Origin: Micavibrio_A sp041655955
Lineage (GTDB): Bacteria; Pseudomonadota; Alphaproteobacteria; Micavibrionales; Micavibrionaceae
Reading direction: 5' to 3'
Assembly: GCA_041655955.1 (NCBI GenBank)
Contig: JBBAEN010000001.1
Span: forward strand, 248,001-312,000
Length of the DNA: 64,000 nt
Positions 43,550 to 52,453 of the stretch are shown here, piece after piece. Each line of letters begins with the position of its first letter. The first letter of the stretch is position 1. The notes under the pieces were generated by a model. The model was not told the DNA's origin. It saw nothing but the letters and a program-made list of their open reading frames with translations, and did not search any database. The translations under genes were made by a program, and so were the position numbers.

Positions 43550-43723
43550 CGTTATTTCCCGTTATTTTAACGGCAATGGATACCGTGACCGTCCGTTTGC
43601 GTATGGTGGGGCATGGCTTGCGGCCTGTGTCGGGGATACAATAAAAGCCGTTATATGTTGTCAAGTGAATGCTGCTTCCTGTCCGGGGGCGGCATTTGCT
43701 TTGAGGGTATGACCAGCGCATAT

Positions 43724-43915
43724 TTAACCCTCTGCTTTTTGTGTCGGGAATTTTTCAAGCCCGCCCATAAATTCCACAAGGTCATCGTGTAAAATCAGGG
43801 TGCGCTTGCCCAGCTTTCTGGCGGGTAAATAGCCATCGGCAATAATCTGGTACAGTTTCGTGCGCCCGATAGAGCAGAGCTTGCAGACTTCATCAATCGT
43901 ATAGGACATTTGCAT
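43724..43915 (-). CDS. AlpA-type helix-turn-helix excisionase-like regulator
   Basis: A 63-residue protein with the helix-turn-helix pattern SYTIDEVCKLCSIGRTKLYQIIADGYLPARKLGKRTLI of the AlpA/MerR-like family. AlpA proteins activate integrase or excise elements. It lies downstream in the same direction as the integrase gene, separated by a hypothetical gene. Confidence 0.85.
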   Translation of the reverse strand: MQMSYTIDEVCKLCSIGRTKLYQIIADGYLPARKLGKRTLILHDDLVEFMGGLEKFPTQKAEG

Positions 43916-43990
43916 CGTGTTTTTCCTTTCATGTGCGGTTTGTCGCGTACAAGGGAAAACTACGGCGTGTTTATTTGTATGTCGTCCTAA

Positions 43991-44497
43991 TTAGAAGGGG
44001 TATTTCGCAAGGAATTCTGTAAGAAGCTGTTCTTTGCCTTTTTTGTATAAAAATAAATGCTGCATATAGGTATAGGAATATTCATCATAGCCGAATTTTT
44101 CAATCATGCGCTCAATGCCTTTTCGATGGCGTGTGCAGTACGTTTCTACCAGTTTTTGAGAAATTAAAAATCTTTCAGCGGTGGCTTTTTTCGCTTCTGT
44201 CGCCCGCATTTTTAATTGTGATTCAAGTGTGACACGATACCAGCATATTAGCTGTTCATTACGGGTGAAGGTGGGCTTTCTTTCTCCCCGTCTATAGGGA
44301 ATCTTATATTGTTCTTTTTGCTGAATAATTGTGAGTAATTCTTTTATTTTCAAAAGGTCAGGTTTTGTCAGGTCATTTCCGCGCATAATCTTATGAATTG
44401 CAGTATCCAGCCACAATTGCAGCCGTTCGCGTGTGGCCGGATCGTTAAAGTCAAAATCCGTTATATTGCGCCCTGAATTATTAGCCTCGATTAACAT
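43991..44497 (-). CDS. Hypothetical protein of integrative element
   Basis: I do not recognise this 168-residue protein. It is basic and helical, with an acidic amino end (DFDFNDPATRERLQLWLD) and a basic tail (CTRHRKGIERMIEKF). Its ATG is directly adjacent to the integrase stop, so the two genes are likely co-transcribed. Genes of this kind are often accessory to phage-type integrases. Confidence 0.58.
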   Translation of the reverse strand: MLIEANNSGRNITDFDFNDPATRERLQLWLDTAIHKIMRGNDLTKPDLLKIKELLTIIQQKEQYKIPYRRGERKPTFTRNEQLICWYRVTLESQLKMRATEAKKATAERFLISQKLVETYCTRHRKGIERMIEKFGYDEYSYTYMQHLFLYKKGKEQLLTEFLAKYPF

Positions 44498-45727
44498 TTA
44501 TACCGCCTTTCTGAATGGAACGACTTTAGTTTTTCCGTCATAAGCCACGCGATCAATATAATTCGCCCAGTCCTGCATCATCTGCTTTCGCTTGTTGATA
44601 AAGATAGAGCGGTCATAAGCCGCCCCCAGCGCCCCTAGCGGTTTATGCGCCAGCGCCGCCTCGATAACGTCAGGGTCATATTCCAGTTCTTCTCTTATGG
44701 CAGTTCGTGCAAGAGCGCGGAACCCGTGCGCGGTCATGCGTCCGGCAAAGCCCAGCTTTTTAAGTGCGACTAATACAGTGCCGTTGCTCATAGGCTGGCG
44801 GGGCTTTATCTGGCTGGGGAATACATAGGGGGTGTTGATATGGCCTGTTTCCTCGAATTGCTCTTTCAAAAGCGCGATAGCTTGCTCGGAAAGCAAAACA
44901 ATGTGGTCTTTACGGGCTTTCATTTTGGCGGCAGGGATGAGCCATTGTTTCCGCTTGTAATCAATTTCTGACCATTCGGCCTGTCGTAATTCGCCGGGGC
45001 GCAAAAAGGTCAGCATGGAAAGCCGGATGGCGCGGCGGGTGCGGGCATGCAGGCGAGCATCGTTACGTTCCAGCGCCATGAGCAATTCCGGCAGTTCCCG
45101 TGGCTCCAGCGCGGCAAAATGTTTTGTCTTGTGCGTTTTTAATGCGCCTTTCAGGTATTCGGCGGGGTTGTTTTCGCATTTGCCTGTCTGGATACCGTAT
45201 AAAAACACCTGTCGGCATATCTGGCGGCAGCGTCCGGCAATATCCAGCGCCCCGCGCTGTTCCACTTTTCTCAACATGGCTAGAACCTCAGGCGCTTTAA
45301 TTTTCGTAACATTGAGGTCGCCAATATAGGGCAAAATATCATTTTCCAGCCTGTGCAGAATATTCTGGCCGTGTTTTGCCGCCCATTTGTCTTTCGTGTT
45401 TTCGTGCCATTCCAGCGCCAGCGCCCTAAAGGTATTATCGCTTTCCTGTATGGCTTGGCGGCGGGCTTCTTTTTTGGCCTCGTTGGGGTCTATGCCTTCG
45501 GAAAGCTGTTTTTTAGCCTCCTCACGCTTTCTGCGGGCATCGGCAAGGGATGTGCGGGGAAATACCCCTAGTGCAAGCCTCTTTTCCTTTTTGAGCCAAT
45601 TATATTTAAGTCGCCAATATTTTGATCCATTGGGCATGACTTCAAGGTACATGCCACCGCCATCATGGATTTTGTAAGGTTTTTCTTTCGCTGGTGCCTG
45701 TTCACAGGCTTTATGGGTCAATTTCAT
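44498..45727 (-). CDS. Tyrosine-type site-specific integrase (P4/DUF4102 family)
   Basis: A 409-residue recombinase. The N-terminal DUF4102 domain (KIHDGGGMYLEVMPNGSKYWRLKY and GVFPRTSLADARRKREEAKK) precedes a core-binding helix set and the catalytic domain. Catalytic residues are visible: arginine in FLRPGELR, HxxR in TAHGFRALART, histidine in LAHKPLG and tyrosine in AAYDRSIF. Integrases of this family use the 3' end of tRNA genes. It is the first gene next to tRNA-Cys, pointing away from it. Confidence 0.96.
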   Translation of the reverse strand: MKLTHKACEQAPAKEKPYKIHDGGGMYLEVMPNGSKYWRLKYNWLKKEKRLALGVFPRTSLADARRKREEAKKQLSEGIDPNEAKKEARRQAIQESDNTFRALALEWHENTKDKWAAKHGQNILHRLENDILPYIGDLNVTKIKAPEVLAMLRKVEQRGALDIAGRCRQICRQVFLYGIQTGKCENNPAEYLKGALKTHKTKHFAALEPRELPELLMALERNDARLHARTRRAIRLSMLTFLRPGELRQAEWSEIDYKRKQWLIPAAKMKARKDHIVLLSEQAIALLKEQFEETGHINTPYVFPSQIKPRQPMSNGTVLVALKKLGFAGRMTAHGFRALARTAIREELEYDPDVIEAALAHKPLGALGAAYDRSIFINKRKQMMQDWANYIDRVAYDGKTKVVPFRKAV

Positions 45728-45897
45728 TTTATGCCCCCATCCTTTCCGTCAATGTGCCCCCATAAGTGCCCCCAAAAGGGGCGGTTGCAGGTGGCTGGTT
45801 GTGAATAGTGATAAGCGCACGATGGTCTTAAAAGCCTTTTAGAACAAGGCTTTCAAAATCATGTGCGAACAACAACGGATATAAGGGATAAGAATTT

Positions 45898-45971
45898 TGG
45901 AGGCACGAGCCGGAATCGAACCGGCATACAAGGATTTGCAGTCCTCTGCATGACCATTCTGCCATCGCGCC
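45898..45971 (-). tRNA. tRNA-Cys (GCA)
   Basis: On the minus strand the acceptor GGCGCGA pairs with TCGTGCC and CCA is encoded at the end (45898). The anticodon loop CTGCAAA gives anticodon GCA. The T loop holds GGTTCGATTCC. The integrase lies next to its 3' end, so the gene is the likely attachment site. Confidence 0.97.
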
Positions 45972-46164
45972 ATCCTTGGGATGTAGATGTAAAGAGGATG
46001 CAGGGGGTGTGTCAATTGTTAAAACGGGTATGGAAAAGCCTTAAATCATGGGATATGTAGGAAGCGGGGCGGAACGCCGTCAAAAACGGTTCCATGGCAT
46101 CCTGCCGTTCCGCTCTTCAAACAGGTTTTCACGATCCGCCAGCCGGATTCCGAAAAGGATTAAA

Positions 46165-46830
46165 ATGACAGATTTTGCAACGGCGCGTCAGTCCATGGTC
46201 GATTCCCAGATTCATCCCCTGGGCGTGGTGAATGACGCGGTGCTGGAGGCTTTCGGGCAGGTGGCGCGGGAAGACTTCCTTCCCGAGGGCGCGCGCGGCA
46301 TCGCCTATTGTGACGAAGACATCGCGCTCGGCGGCGGGCGCTGGATGATGGAGCCAGCGACCCATGCGCGGTTGTTGCAGGCGGCTTCGCCGGAAGACGG
46401 CGACAGGGTTTTGGATATTGGCGGCGGGAGCGGCTATTCCGCCGCGCTGCTGGCCCGTCTTTGCGCCCATATTACGGCGCTTGAACCCGATACGGGCCTG
46501 ATGGATGCGGCGCAGGCAATCTGGGCGCGGCTTGGCTGCGCGGCGGTGATTGCGCCCGTATCCGGCCCGTTCGCGCAAGGCCATGCGGCGGGCGCGCCTT
46601 ATAACCTCATCTTTGTGAACGGGGCCGTTGGCGCCATTCCCCCCGAACTGGTGGCGCAGCTTGCGCCGGAAGGGCGGCTGGCGGCGGTCGTCCGCAAGGC
46701 CGGGGAGAAGATTGGCCGCGCGACTCTTGTGACCAAAAACGCCAATGGAATCGCGGGCGAGCGTATTTTGTTCGACGCCGCCATCCACTATCTTCCGGGC
46801 ATGGAGCCACAAACAGGCTTTGTATTCTAG
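46165..46830 (+). CDS. Protein-L-isoaspartate O-methyltransferase-like protein
   Basis: A 221-residue SAM-dependent methyltransferase of the PCMT fold. The ATG at 46165 follows AAAAGGAT. The SAM motif VLDIGGGSGYSAALLARL, YCDEDIALGGGRWMMEP and the LAPEGRLAAVV segment fit the family as it appears in alphaproteobacteria. In that class the gene is normally followed by a tolC-type gene and then DUF2497 and valS; here the tolC-type gene is missing. Confidence 0.88.
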   Translation: MTDFATARQSMVDSQIHPLGVVNDAVLEAFGQVAREDFLPEGARGIAYCDEDIALGGGRWMMEPATHARLLQAASPEDGDRVLDIGGGSGYSAALLARLCAHITALEPDTGLMDAAQAIWARLGCAAVIAPVSGPFAQGHAAGAPYNLIFVNGAVGAIPPELVAQLAPEGRLAAVVRKAGEKIGRATLVTKNANGIAGERILFDAAIHYLPGMEPQTGFVF

Positions 46831-46882
46831 GCCCTTACGGCCCCTTCTTGAGAATAGGTGAGGAAAACTAGCGGCAAGGGCT

Positions 46883-46913
46883 TTGACAAGCCGCATACTA
46901 TATTGGACACTAT
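46883..46913 (+). promoter_or_regulatory. Possible popZ promoter
   Basis: TTGACA at 46883-46888 and CACTAT at 46908-46913, with a 19-base spacer, give a promoter-like pair. A GANTC site (GATTC, 46946-46950) overlaps the region just before the popZ start; CcrM methylation control is possible but not shown. Confidence 0.45.
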
Positions 46914-46953
46914 ACGGCGTTGCATGTAACGCCCACATTTAGAACGATTCTTT

Positions 46954-47697
46954 ATGGCCGATAAAATACCAGACCAGGAACCATCCATCGAAGAAATCCT
47001 TGCTTCGATTCGCCAGATCATCTCTGACGATGACGAGGATGGCGCACTGGATATGGCCCCGCCGCCGCCGCCGCAAAAACCGGCGGCTCCGGAACCGGAA
47101 CCTGCCATAGCCGCTCCGCCGCCTCCGGCACAGGAAAAGGAAGCGCCGAAGCCGCCGCCGGAAACGCCGCAACCGGCACAGCAGCAGGCAGCGCCGCCAA
47201 AGCCGGCCGCCGCGCCGCCCGCACCCGCCGCGAAAGCCGAAGAAAAACCGGCGCAAGCCGCAAGCCCTGCGCAAGAGCCTGAAGCGGCGGCGGAGGATAT
47301 TCTGGAACTAACGCAGGATATGGCCGCCGCTCCGCGGGATGAAAATATAGAAATAGAGCTTCAGGATATGCCCGCGCAGCCAGCCCCAGCAGAGGTCAAG
47401 ATGGAAACGCCCAAACAACCCCAGACCGCGGGCGCGCCCGCCGCCGCCGCACAGCAGGCAGACGATCTTATCTCCGGCACCGCCCGTCAGGCGACGATCT
47501 CCAGCATGGCAAAACTTGCGGGGAACATGCCGATCACCCGCCACCGCGACCACGGGGCGATTACGCTTGAGGATCTGGTGCGCGAAATGTTGAACCCGAT
47601 GCTGAAAGACTGGCTTTCGGAGAATCTCCCGCCGATGGTTGAACGGATTGTCCAGAAAGAGCTGGAAAAGCTTGCCCGTCAGGCGCAGGACGTTTAA
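46954..47697 (+). CDS. popZ: PopZ-family polar organizing protein (DUF2497)
   Basis: A 247-residue self-assembling scaffold that anchors chromosome centromeres at the cell pole in alphaproteobacteria. The N-terminal conserved helix EPSIEEILASIRQIISDD (residues 9-26) leads to a proline, alanine and glutamate rich disordered region (about 30-165). The C-terminal helices, with DLVREMLNPMLKDWLSENLPPMVERIV, form the oligomerisation domain. All three parts match PopZ. It precedes valS by 29 bases. Confidence 0.9.
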   Translation: MADKIPDQEPSIEEILASIRQIISDDDEDGALDMAPPPPPQKPAAPEPEPAIAAPPPPAQEKEAPKPPPETPQPAQQQAAPPKPAAAPPAPAAKAEEKPAQAASPAQEPEAAAEDILELTQDMAAAPRDENIEIELQDMPAQPAPAEVKMETPKQPQTAGAPAAAAQQADDLISGTARQATISSMAKLAGNMPITRHRDHGAITLEDLVREMLNPMLKDWLSENLPPMVERIVQKELEKLARQAQDV

Positions 47698-47726
47698 ATT
47701 ACTCCCTTTCTGTAAAAGAGGGGAAG

Positions 47727-50366
47727 ATGCTCGAAAAAATTTTTGATTCTTCGGAAATAGAGGCACGTTTATATCCGCAGTGGGAATCCTCAGGGGCTTT
47801 TTCCGCGCAGCCGGACAGCGGGAAAGCGCCTTTTACCGTCATGATGCCGCCGCCCAACGTGACGGGAAGCCTCCATATGGGCCACGGCCTCAACACGACG
47901 CTTCAGGATATATTGACGCGTTATTACCGCATGAACGGGCGTGACGCCATGTGGATGCCCGGCACGGATCATGCGGGCATTGCGACGCAGATGGTTGTCG
48001 AGCGCCAGCTCGACGCCGAAGGAATCAAGCGCCATGATTTGGGCCGCAAGAAATTCCTCGACCGTGTCTGGGACTGGAAGGCCTATTCCGGCGGGACGAT
48101 TACATCGCAGCTGCGCCGCCTCGGCGCGACGCCGGACTGGGGCCGCGAGGCTTTCACGATGAACGATACGCTTTCGCGCGCCGTCGTGAAAGTATTCGTC
48201 CAGCTTTATAAGGACGGATTGATCTACCGCGATAAACGCCTTGTGAACTGGGATCCGAAATTCCACACGGCGATCTCCGATATCGAGGTCGAGGCGCGGG
48301 AGGTCAAGGGCAATCTCTGGCATATCCAGTACGCCATCGAAGGGGACGAGGCGCATACGATCACGATCGCGACGACACGCCCCGAAACGCTTTTGGGCGA
48401 CACGGCCATTGCTGTCAACCCCGAAGACGAACGCTATAAAAGCCTGATCGGCAAGATGGCGATCGTTCCCGTTTGCGGGCGGCTTGTCCCCATCATCGCC
48501 GACGATTACGCCGACCCCGAACATGGTTCCGGCGCGGTAAAGATTACGCCGGCGCACGACTTTAACGACTTTGAGGTCGGGAGGCGCCATAACCTGCCGC
48601 AAATCAATATCTTTGACGATAACGCGCATCTGAACGATAACGCGCCGGAGGATTATGTGGGGCTGGAACGCTTCGCCGCCCGTAAGAAAATCCTGGCCGA
48701 ACTGGAAGAGCAGGAGCTGATCGTCAAGGTCGAGAGCATCACGCACACAGTGCCGCACGGCGATCGTTCCGGCGTCGTCATCGAGCCGCATCTGACCGAT
48801 CAATGGTATGTCGATGCCAAGAAAATGTCGCTGCCGGTCGTCGAGGCGATTAAGGCGGGCAAGACGGAATTCATTCCCAAAAACTGGGAAAAGATCACGT
48901 TTGACTGGGTCGATAACCTCCAGCCATGGTGCATTTCGCGCCAGCTCTGGTGGGGGCACCAGATCCCTGCATGGTATGACGAAGACGGCAAGTTCTATGT
49001 CGCCGAAAGCGAGGAACAGGCGCAGGCCATGGCGGGGGACAAGAAGCTTCGCCGCGACGAAGACGTGCTTGATACGTGGTTTTCTTCCGCCTTGTGGCCG
49101 TTTTCGACGCTGGGCTGGCCGGAAAAGACGCCGGAGCTTGCGAAATATTATCCGGGCGACATATTGATCACGGGATTCGACATCATCTTTTTCTGGGTCT
49201 TGCGGATGATGATGATGGGCATTCATTTCATGGGCGAGGTACCGTTTAAAAAGGTCTATCTCCATGCGCTCGTCCTTGACGCCAAGGGCCAGAAAATGTC
49301 CAAGTCCAAGGGCAACGTCATAGACCCGCTGAGCCTTATCGACAAATTCGGCGCGGATGCGCTGCGCTTTACCATGAGCGCATCGGCGGCGCAGGGGCGC
49401 GATATTCGCATGTCGGAGGAGCGCGTGGAAGGCTATCGCAATTTCACGACCAAGCTCTGGAACGCCGCGCGTTATTGCGAGATGAATGACGGATTCCCGC
49501 GCAAAGGATTCGACCCGTCTTCGGTGCGGCATGAATTGAACCAGTGGATTATCGGCGAAGTCGTCAAGACGGAGCGGGCGATTGCCGCGGGGCTTGAAAA
49601 TTTCAAATTCAACGAAGCCTCAAGCGCGATTTACCAGTTCACATGGGGAAGTTTTTGCGACTGGTATCTTGAGTTTACCAAGCCATTGCTGGCGTCCGGC
49701 GATGCGGCGGTTCAGGAAGAAACCCGCGCGACGACCGGCTGGGTTCTGGAACAAATCCTGCGCCTGCTCCATCCGTTCATGCCCTATGTGACGGAAGAGC
49801 TTTACGCCAATATCGCAAAGCGGTCTGTGGGAGAGCGGCTGTTGGTCAGCGCATGGCCCGTTTATGACGATGCGCTTTTGAAGGCGGAGGCGGAACAAGA
49901 GGCCGGATGGCTGATCCGTTTCATTACGGAGATCCGTTCGGTGCGTTCCGACATGAACGTGCCGGCAGGGGCGCGCATCGACCTTTTGGTGCAGGATGCG
50001 GGCGCAGCCACTTCTGCGAGGCTTGTGAAATATGACGCGGTCTTGAAACAGATGGCGCGGTTATCCACTATCGGCCTTCTGGAAGGGAATGCCCCGCCGC
50101 GCTCGCTTAAAACAATCGTCGATGAGGCGACGCTTGTGCTTCCGGTCGCGGATCTCATCGACCTCGACAAGGAGCGCGAGCGGCTGAAAAAACAGATTGC
50201 CAAGCTTCGGGACGATATCCGCAAGACGGAGGAAAAGCTGGAGAACCGGCAATTCGTCGAACGCGCACCGGCGGAGATTCTGGAAGAATTCCGCAGCCGT
50301 AAAATCGAGGCCCAGCTGGTCATCGACAAGCTTTCAAGCGCTTTGAACCAGCTCGATGCGGCCTGA
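47727..50366 (+). CDS. valS: Valyl-tRNA synthetase
   Basis: Class I aminoacyl-tRNA synthetase that charges tRNA-Val. The 879-residue protein has the HIGH-type motif NVTGSLHMGHGLN, an editing domain with TTRPETLLGDTA, the KMSKSKGN signature and a C-terminal coiled coil from about residue 810 (LDKERERLKKQIAKLRDDI). The order popZ-valS is conserved in alphaproteobacteria. A strong terminator follows. Confidence 0.98.
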   Translation: MLEKIFDSSEIEARLYPQWESSGAFSAQPDSGKAPFTVMMPPPNVTGSLHMGHGLNTTLQDILTRYYRMNGRDAMWMPGTDHAGIATQMVVERQLDAEGIKRHDLGRKKFLDRVWDWKAYSGGTITSQLRRLGATPDWGREAFTMNDTLSRAVVKVFVQLYKDGLIYRDKRLVNWDPKFHTAISDIEVEAREVKGNLWHIQYAIEGDEAHTITIATTRPETLLGDTAIAVNPEDERYKSLIGKMAIVPVCGRLVPIIADDYADPEHGSGAVKITPAHDFNDFEVGRRHNLPQINIFDDNAHLNDNAPEDYVGLERFAARKKILAELEEQELIVKVESITHTVPHGDRSGVVIEPHLTDQWYVDAKKMSLPVVEAIKAGKTEFIPKNWEKITFDWVDNLQPWCISRQLWWGHQIPAWYDEDGKFYVAESEEQAQAMAGDKKLRRDEDVLDTWFSSALWPFSTLGWPEKTPELAKYYPGDILITGFDIIFFWVLRMMMMGIHFMGEVPFKKVYLHALVLDAKGQKMSKSKGNVIDPLSLIDKFGADALRFTMSASAAQGRDIRMSEERVEGYRNFTTKLWNAARYCEMNDGFPRKGFDPSSVRHELNQWIIGEVVKTERAIAAGLENFKFNEASSAIYQFTWGSFCDWYLEFTKPLLASGDAAVQEETRATTGWVLEQILRLLHPFMPYVTEELYANIAKRSVGERLLVSAWPVYDDALLKAEAEQEAGWLIRFITEIRSVRSDMNVPAGARIDLLVQDAGAATSARLVKYDAVLKQMARLSTIGLLEGNAPPRSLKTIVDEATLVLPVADLIDLDKERERLKKQIAKLRDDIRKTEEKLENRQFVERAPAEILEEFRSRKIEAQLVIDKLSSALNQLDAA

Positions 50367-50410
50367 TGTCATTAAGGGCGCGTGACTGATTCACGGGCAA
50401 ACAGGTAAAG

Positions 50411-50437
50411 AAAGAGGGGCTTTCCAGCCCCTTTTTT
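50411..50437 (+). terminator. Intrinsic terminator after valS
   Basis: GGGGCT at 50416-50421 pairs with AGCCCC at 50426-50431 across TTCC, and A-rich and T-rich flanks extend the stem. Confidence 0.88.
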
Positions 50438-50463
50438 ATATATCCACAAGAGGCAAGAACATG

Positions 50464-50488
50464 AAAAAACCGCCCTGAAGGAGGGCGG
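50464..50488 (-). terminator. Intrinsic terminator after rpmE
   Basis: On the minus strand CCGCCCT (from 50488) pairs with AGGGCGG across a 5-base loop, followed by six T (50469-50464). Confidence 0.86.
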
Positions 50489-50517
50489 ATTCTTGAATTC
50501 CATAAGGAGCGAAGGGC

Positions 50518-50769
50518 TTAGTTCTTGCCTTCTTCTTTCTTGCCGCCGCCGGCGGACAGGAAGGAACCATAACGGTTCTCGAATTTCTTAAGCTGTTGCT
50601 TTTCAACGACTTTTTGTGTTCCGCCTTGCCATGCAGGGTGGGAGAGCGGGTCAACGTCAAGACGCATGACATCGCCGGGCTTGCCCATGCAGGAACGGGT
50701 TTTATATTCGCTGCCGTCCGTCTGGACGATCGTGATTTCATGGTAGTCTGGATGAATATCGGCTTTCAT
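50518..50769 (-). CDS. rpmE: 50S ribosomal protein L31
   Basis: Large-subunit protein of 83 residues from the ATG at 50769. The pattern MKADIHPDYHEITIVQTDGSEY and DVDPLSHPAWQGGTQKVVEK is L31. It has only one cysteine (TRSCMGK), so it belongs to the zinc-free form. The tail is glycine and lysine rich. It is divergent from the lysyltransferase-like gene with a 64-base gap. Confidence 0.93.
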   Translation of the reverse strand: MKADIHPDYHEITIVQTDGSEYKTRSCMGKPGDVMRLDVDPLSHPAWQGGTQKVVEKQQLKKFENRYGSFLSAGGGKKEEGKN

Positions 50770-50833
50770 TTCTTTAGTCCTTTGTATAAATTCCGGCCCT
50801 GTTCTATGGGATTTAAAAGGAAATTGCAAGCAA

Positions 50834-51850
50834 ATGTGGTGGCTTCCCGAAAACTTTGGGGCTAAAAAACCGTATCTTGAGGCGCGGGCCGCTATCCTGC
50901 GGGAAATACGGGCTTTTTTCGACAAGGCGGACTTTATGGAGGTTGAAACCCCCATCCTCCAGACCTGTCCGGTCATCGACGCCCATATCCGCGCCTTTGC
51001 CACGGATTTGCGTGGGCCGGACGGGGAAATCGCCCGCAGGCTCTATCTCCATACCAGCCCCGAATTCGCCATGAAAAAGCTGATGGCGGCGGGGATGGAG
51101 AGGCTCTACCAGATTTGCCACGTCTTCCGGAACGCGGAAGACAGCCGCCGCCACAGCCCCGAATTTACGATGATAGAATGGTACAGGGCGCAGGCCGATT
51201 ACACGGATATTATGCGTGATTGTGAAGAATTGCTCCGGTCGGTGGCCGTGCGGGCGGGCGTCAAACGCTATATCCACAAGCAATATGAGTGCGACCCGTT
51301 CGATCCGTTCGAGCGGCTCACGGTGCGCGAGGCTTTCATCCGCCATGCCGGTTTCGACATTGCCGATTATCTGGAGGATACGGACGGGCTTCGCGCGAAG
51401 GTGCGGGAAACGGGTCTGCGCGCCGCCGATGACGATGCGTGGGACGATCTTTTCTTCCGTGTCATGGATGCGAAGATCGAACCCAATCTCGGCATGCTCC
51501 GCCCGACTTTTTTGTGCGATTACCCGATCGCCATGGCCTCGCTGTCAAAACCCAAAGCGGACGATCCGCGCTTTGCGGAGCGGTTCGAGCTTTATGTTTG
51601 CGGTATTGAGCTTGCCAACGCCTTTTCGGAGCTGACGGACGCGGCGGAGCAGCGCAGGCGCTATCACGTCGAAATGGATATCAAGGAGCGGCTCTACGGC
51701 GAGCGCTATCCTCTGGACGAAGGCTTCATCGCCGCGCTCGAACACGGCCTTCCCGAAAGCGGGGGCATCGCGCTTGGTATCGACAGGCTTGTCATGCTCG
51801 CGACCGGCGCGCCGGATATCGACACGATCCTGTGGTGCGGCAAGCCGTAA
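50834..51850 (+). CDS. epmA: EF-P lysine aminoacylase EpmA-like (GenX/PoxA) protein
   Basis: A 338-residue class II LysRS-like enzyme without a tRNA-binding domain. It activates beta-lysine and attaches it to elongation factor P. Class II motif 1 (VETPILQ), motif 2 (FRNAEDSRRHSPEFTMIEWYRA) and motif 3 (GGIALGIDRLVML) are in order. The active form requires a lysine aminomutase (EpmB) and EF-P, and neither gene is adjacent. It leads directly into three rlpA genes. Confidence 0.88.
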   Translation: MWWLPENFGAKKPYLEARAAILREIRAFFDKADFMEVETPILQTCPVIDAHIRAFATDLRGPDGEIARRLYLHTSPEFAMKKLMAAGMERLYQICHVFRNAEDSRRHSPEFTMIEWYRAQADYTDIMRDCEELLRSVAVRAGVKRYIHKQYECDPFDPFERLTVREAFIRHAGFDIADYLEDTDGLRAKVRETGLRAADDDAWDDLFFRVMDAKIEPNLGMLRPTFLCDYPIAMASLSKPKADDPRFAERFELYVCGIELANAFSELTDAAEQRRRYHVEMDIKERLYGERYPLDEGFIAALEHGLPESGGIALGIDRLVMLATGAPDIDTILWCGKP

Positions 51851-51876
51851 ATCAATCGTAAAGGGAAAAGGACATT

Positions 51877-52305
51877 ATGAGAAAATTTGCATTCCTTGCG
51901 CTGTTGGCCGCGCTTAGCGGCTGTGCAAGCGTGCCGAAAGGGCCGGATGAAGCGCGGCAGCCGAAGGATAAAAGCTGCAAGCTGCTTCAGCGCGGTGAGG
52001 CGTCATGGTACGGCAATGAAATGGCGAAATACTGGAAAAACGGCAAGCCCGTCTTCAACCCGACCGCAAGCGGCGAAACATTCTATCCCGAAAAAATAAG
52101 CGCGGCGCATCCGGCCCTGCCGTTCGGAACCGTGGTCAAGGTCGTCCTTGACAAGCCTGACGCCGATCCGGAAGGGATCAACGTGCGCATCAATGATCGC
52201 GGGCCATATGCGAAAGGGCGGATCATTGATTTGAGCCGCGGCGCGGCCCGTGCGCTCGGCATGGCTGATACCCAGAATGTGCGCGTCTATCAATGCGGGG
52301 CATAG
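51877..52305 (+). CDS. RlpA-family lipoprotein, first of three
   Basis: A 142-residue lipoprotein with a signal peptide and lipobox LSGC (Cys16). The double-psi beta-barrel domain includes GEASWYGNEMAKYWKNG, SAAHPALPFGTVVKV and VRINDRGPYAKGRIIDLS, with the histidine and aspartate found in RlpA lytic transglycosylases. The C-terminal SPOR domain found in many RlpA proteins is missing. It cleaves or binds peptidoglycan in the envelope. The next two genes encode close relatives. Confidence 0.92.
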   Translation: MRKFAFLALLAALSGCASVPKGPDEARQPKDKSCKLLQRGEASWYGNEMAKYWKNGKPVFNPTASGETFYPEKISAAHPALPFGTVVKVVLDKPDADPEGINVRINDRGPYAKGRIIDLSRGAARALGMADTQNVRVYQCGA

Positions 52306-52453
52306 GGCGCGATTCGCAGGAAGCGCGGGCGCCATATTTCGCCCATATATTATCACAGTATCGGGATATTCCCTTCATAGCCTGACCAAATAAGGCGGCC
52401 ATTCTGCTTTCCGGTTTGAAGTTCAATCAATCTGGAAAGAAAGAGGCACGCGA

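Larger units (their letters stand above)
39850..45897. mobile_element. Integrative element at tRNA-Cys
   Basis: The DNA between the tRNA-Cys 3' end (45898) and about 39850 is visibly more AT-rich than the flanks. It carries a tyrosine integrase next to the tRNA, an AlpA-type regulator, a phage-type small protein, a HEPN-like gene and a type IIG restriction-modification gene whose 3' end is lost at the left border. I searched by eye for a copy of the tRNA-Cys 3' end at the left and found none, so the left boundary is approximate and the element may be decayed. Confidence 0.65.

Noticed and set aside
43524..43721. A 65-codon minus-strand frame in the mobile element
   Set aside because: Overlaps the DUF5681 gene, has an implausible cysteine and proline rich composition, and shows no motif.
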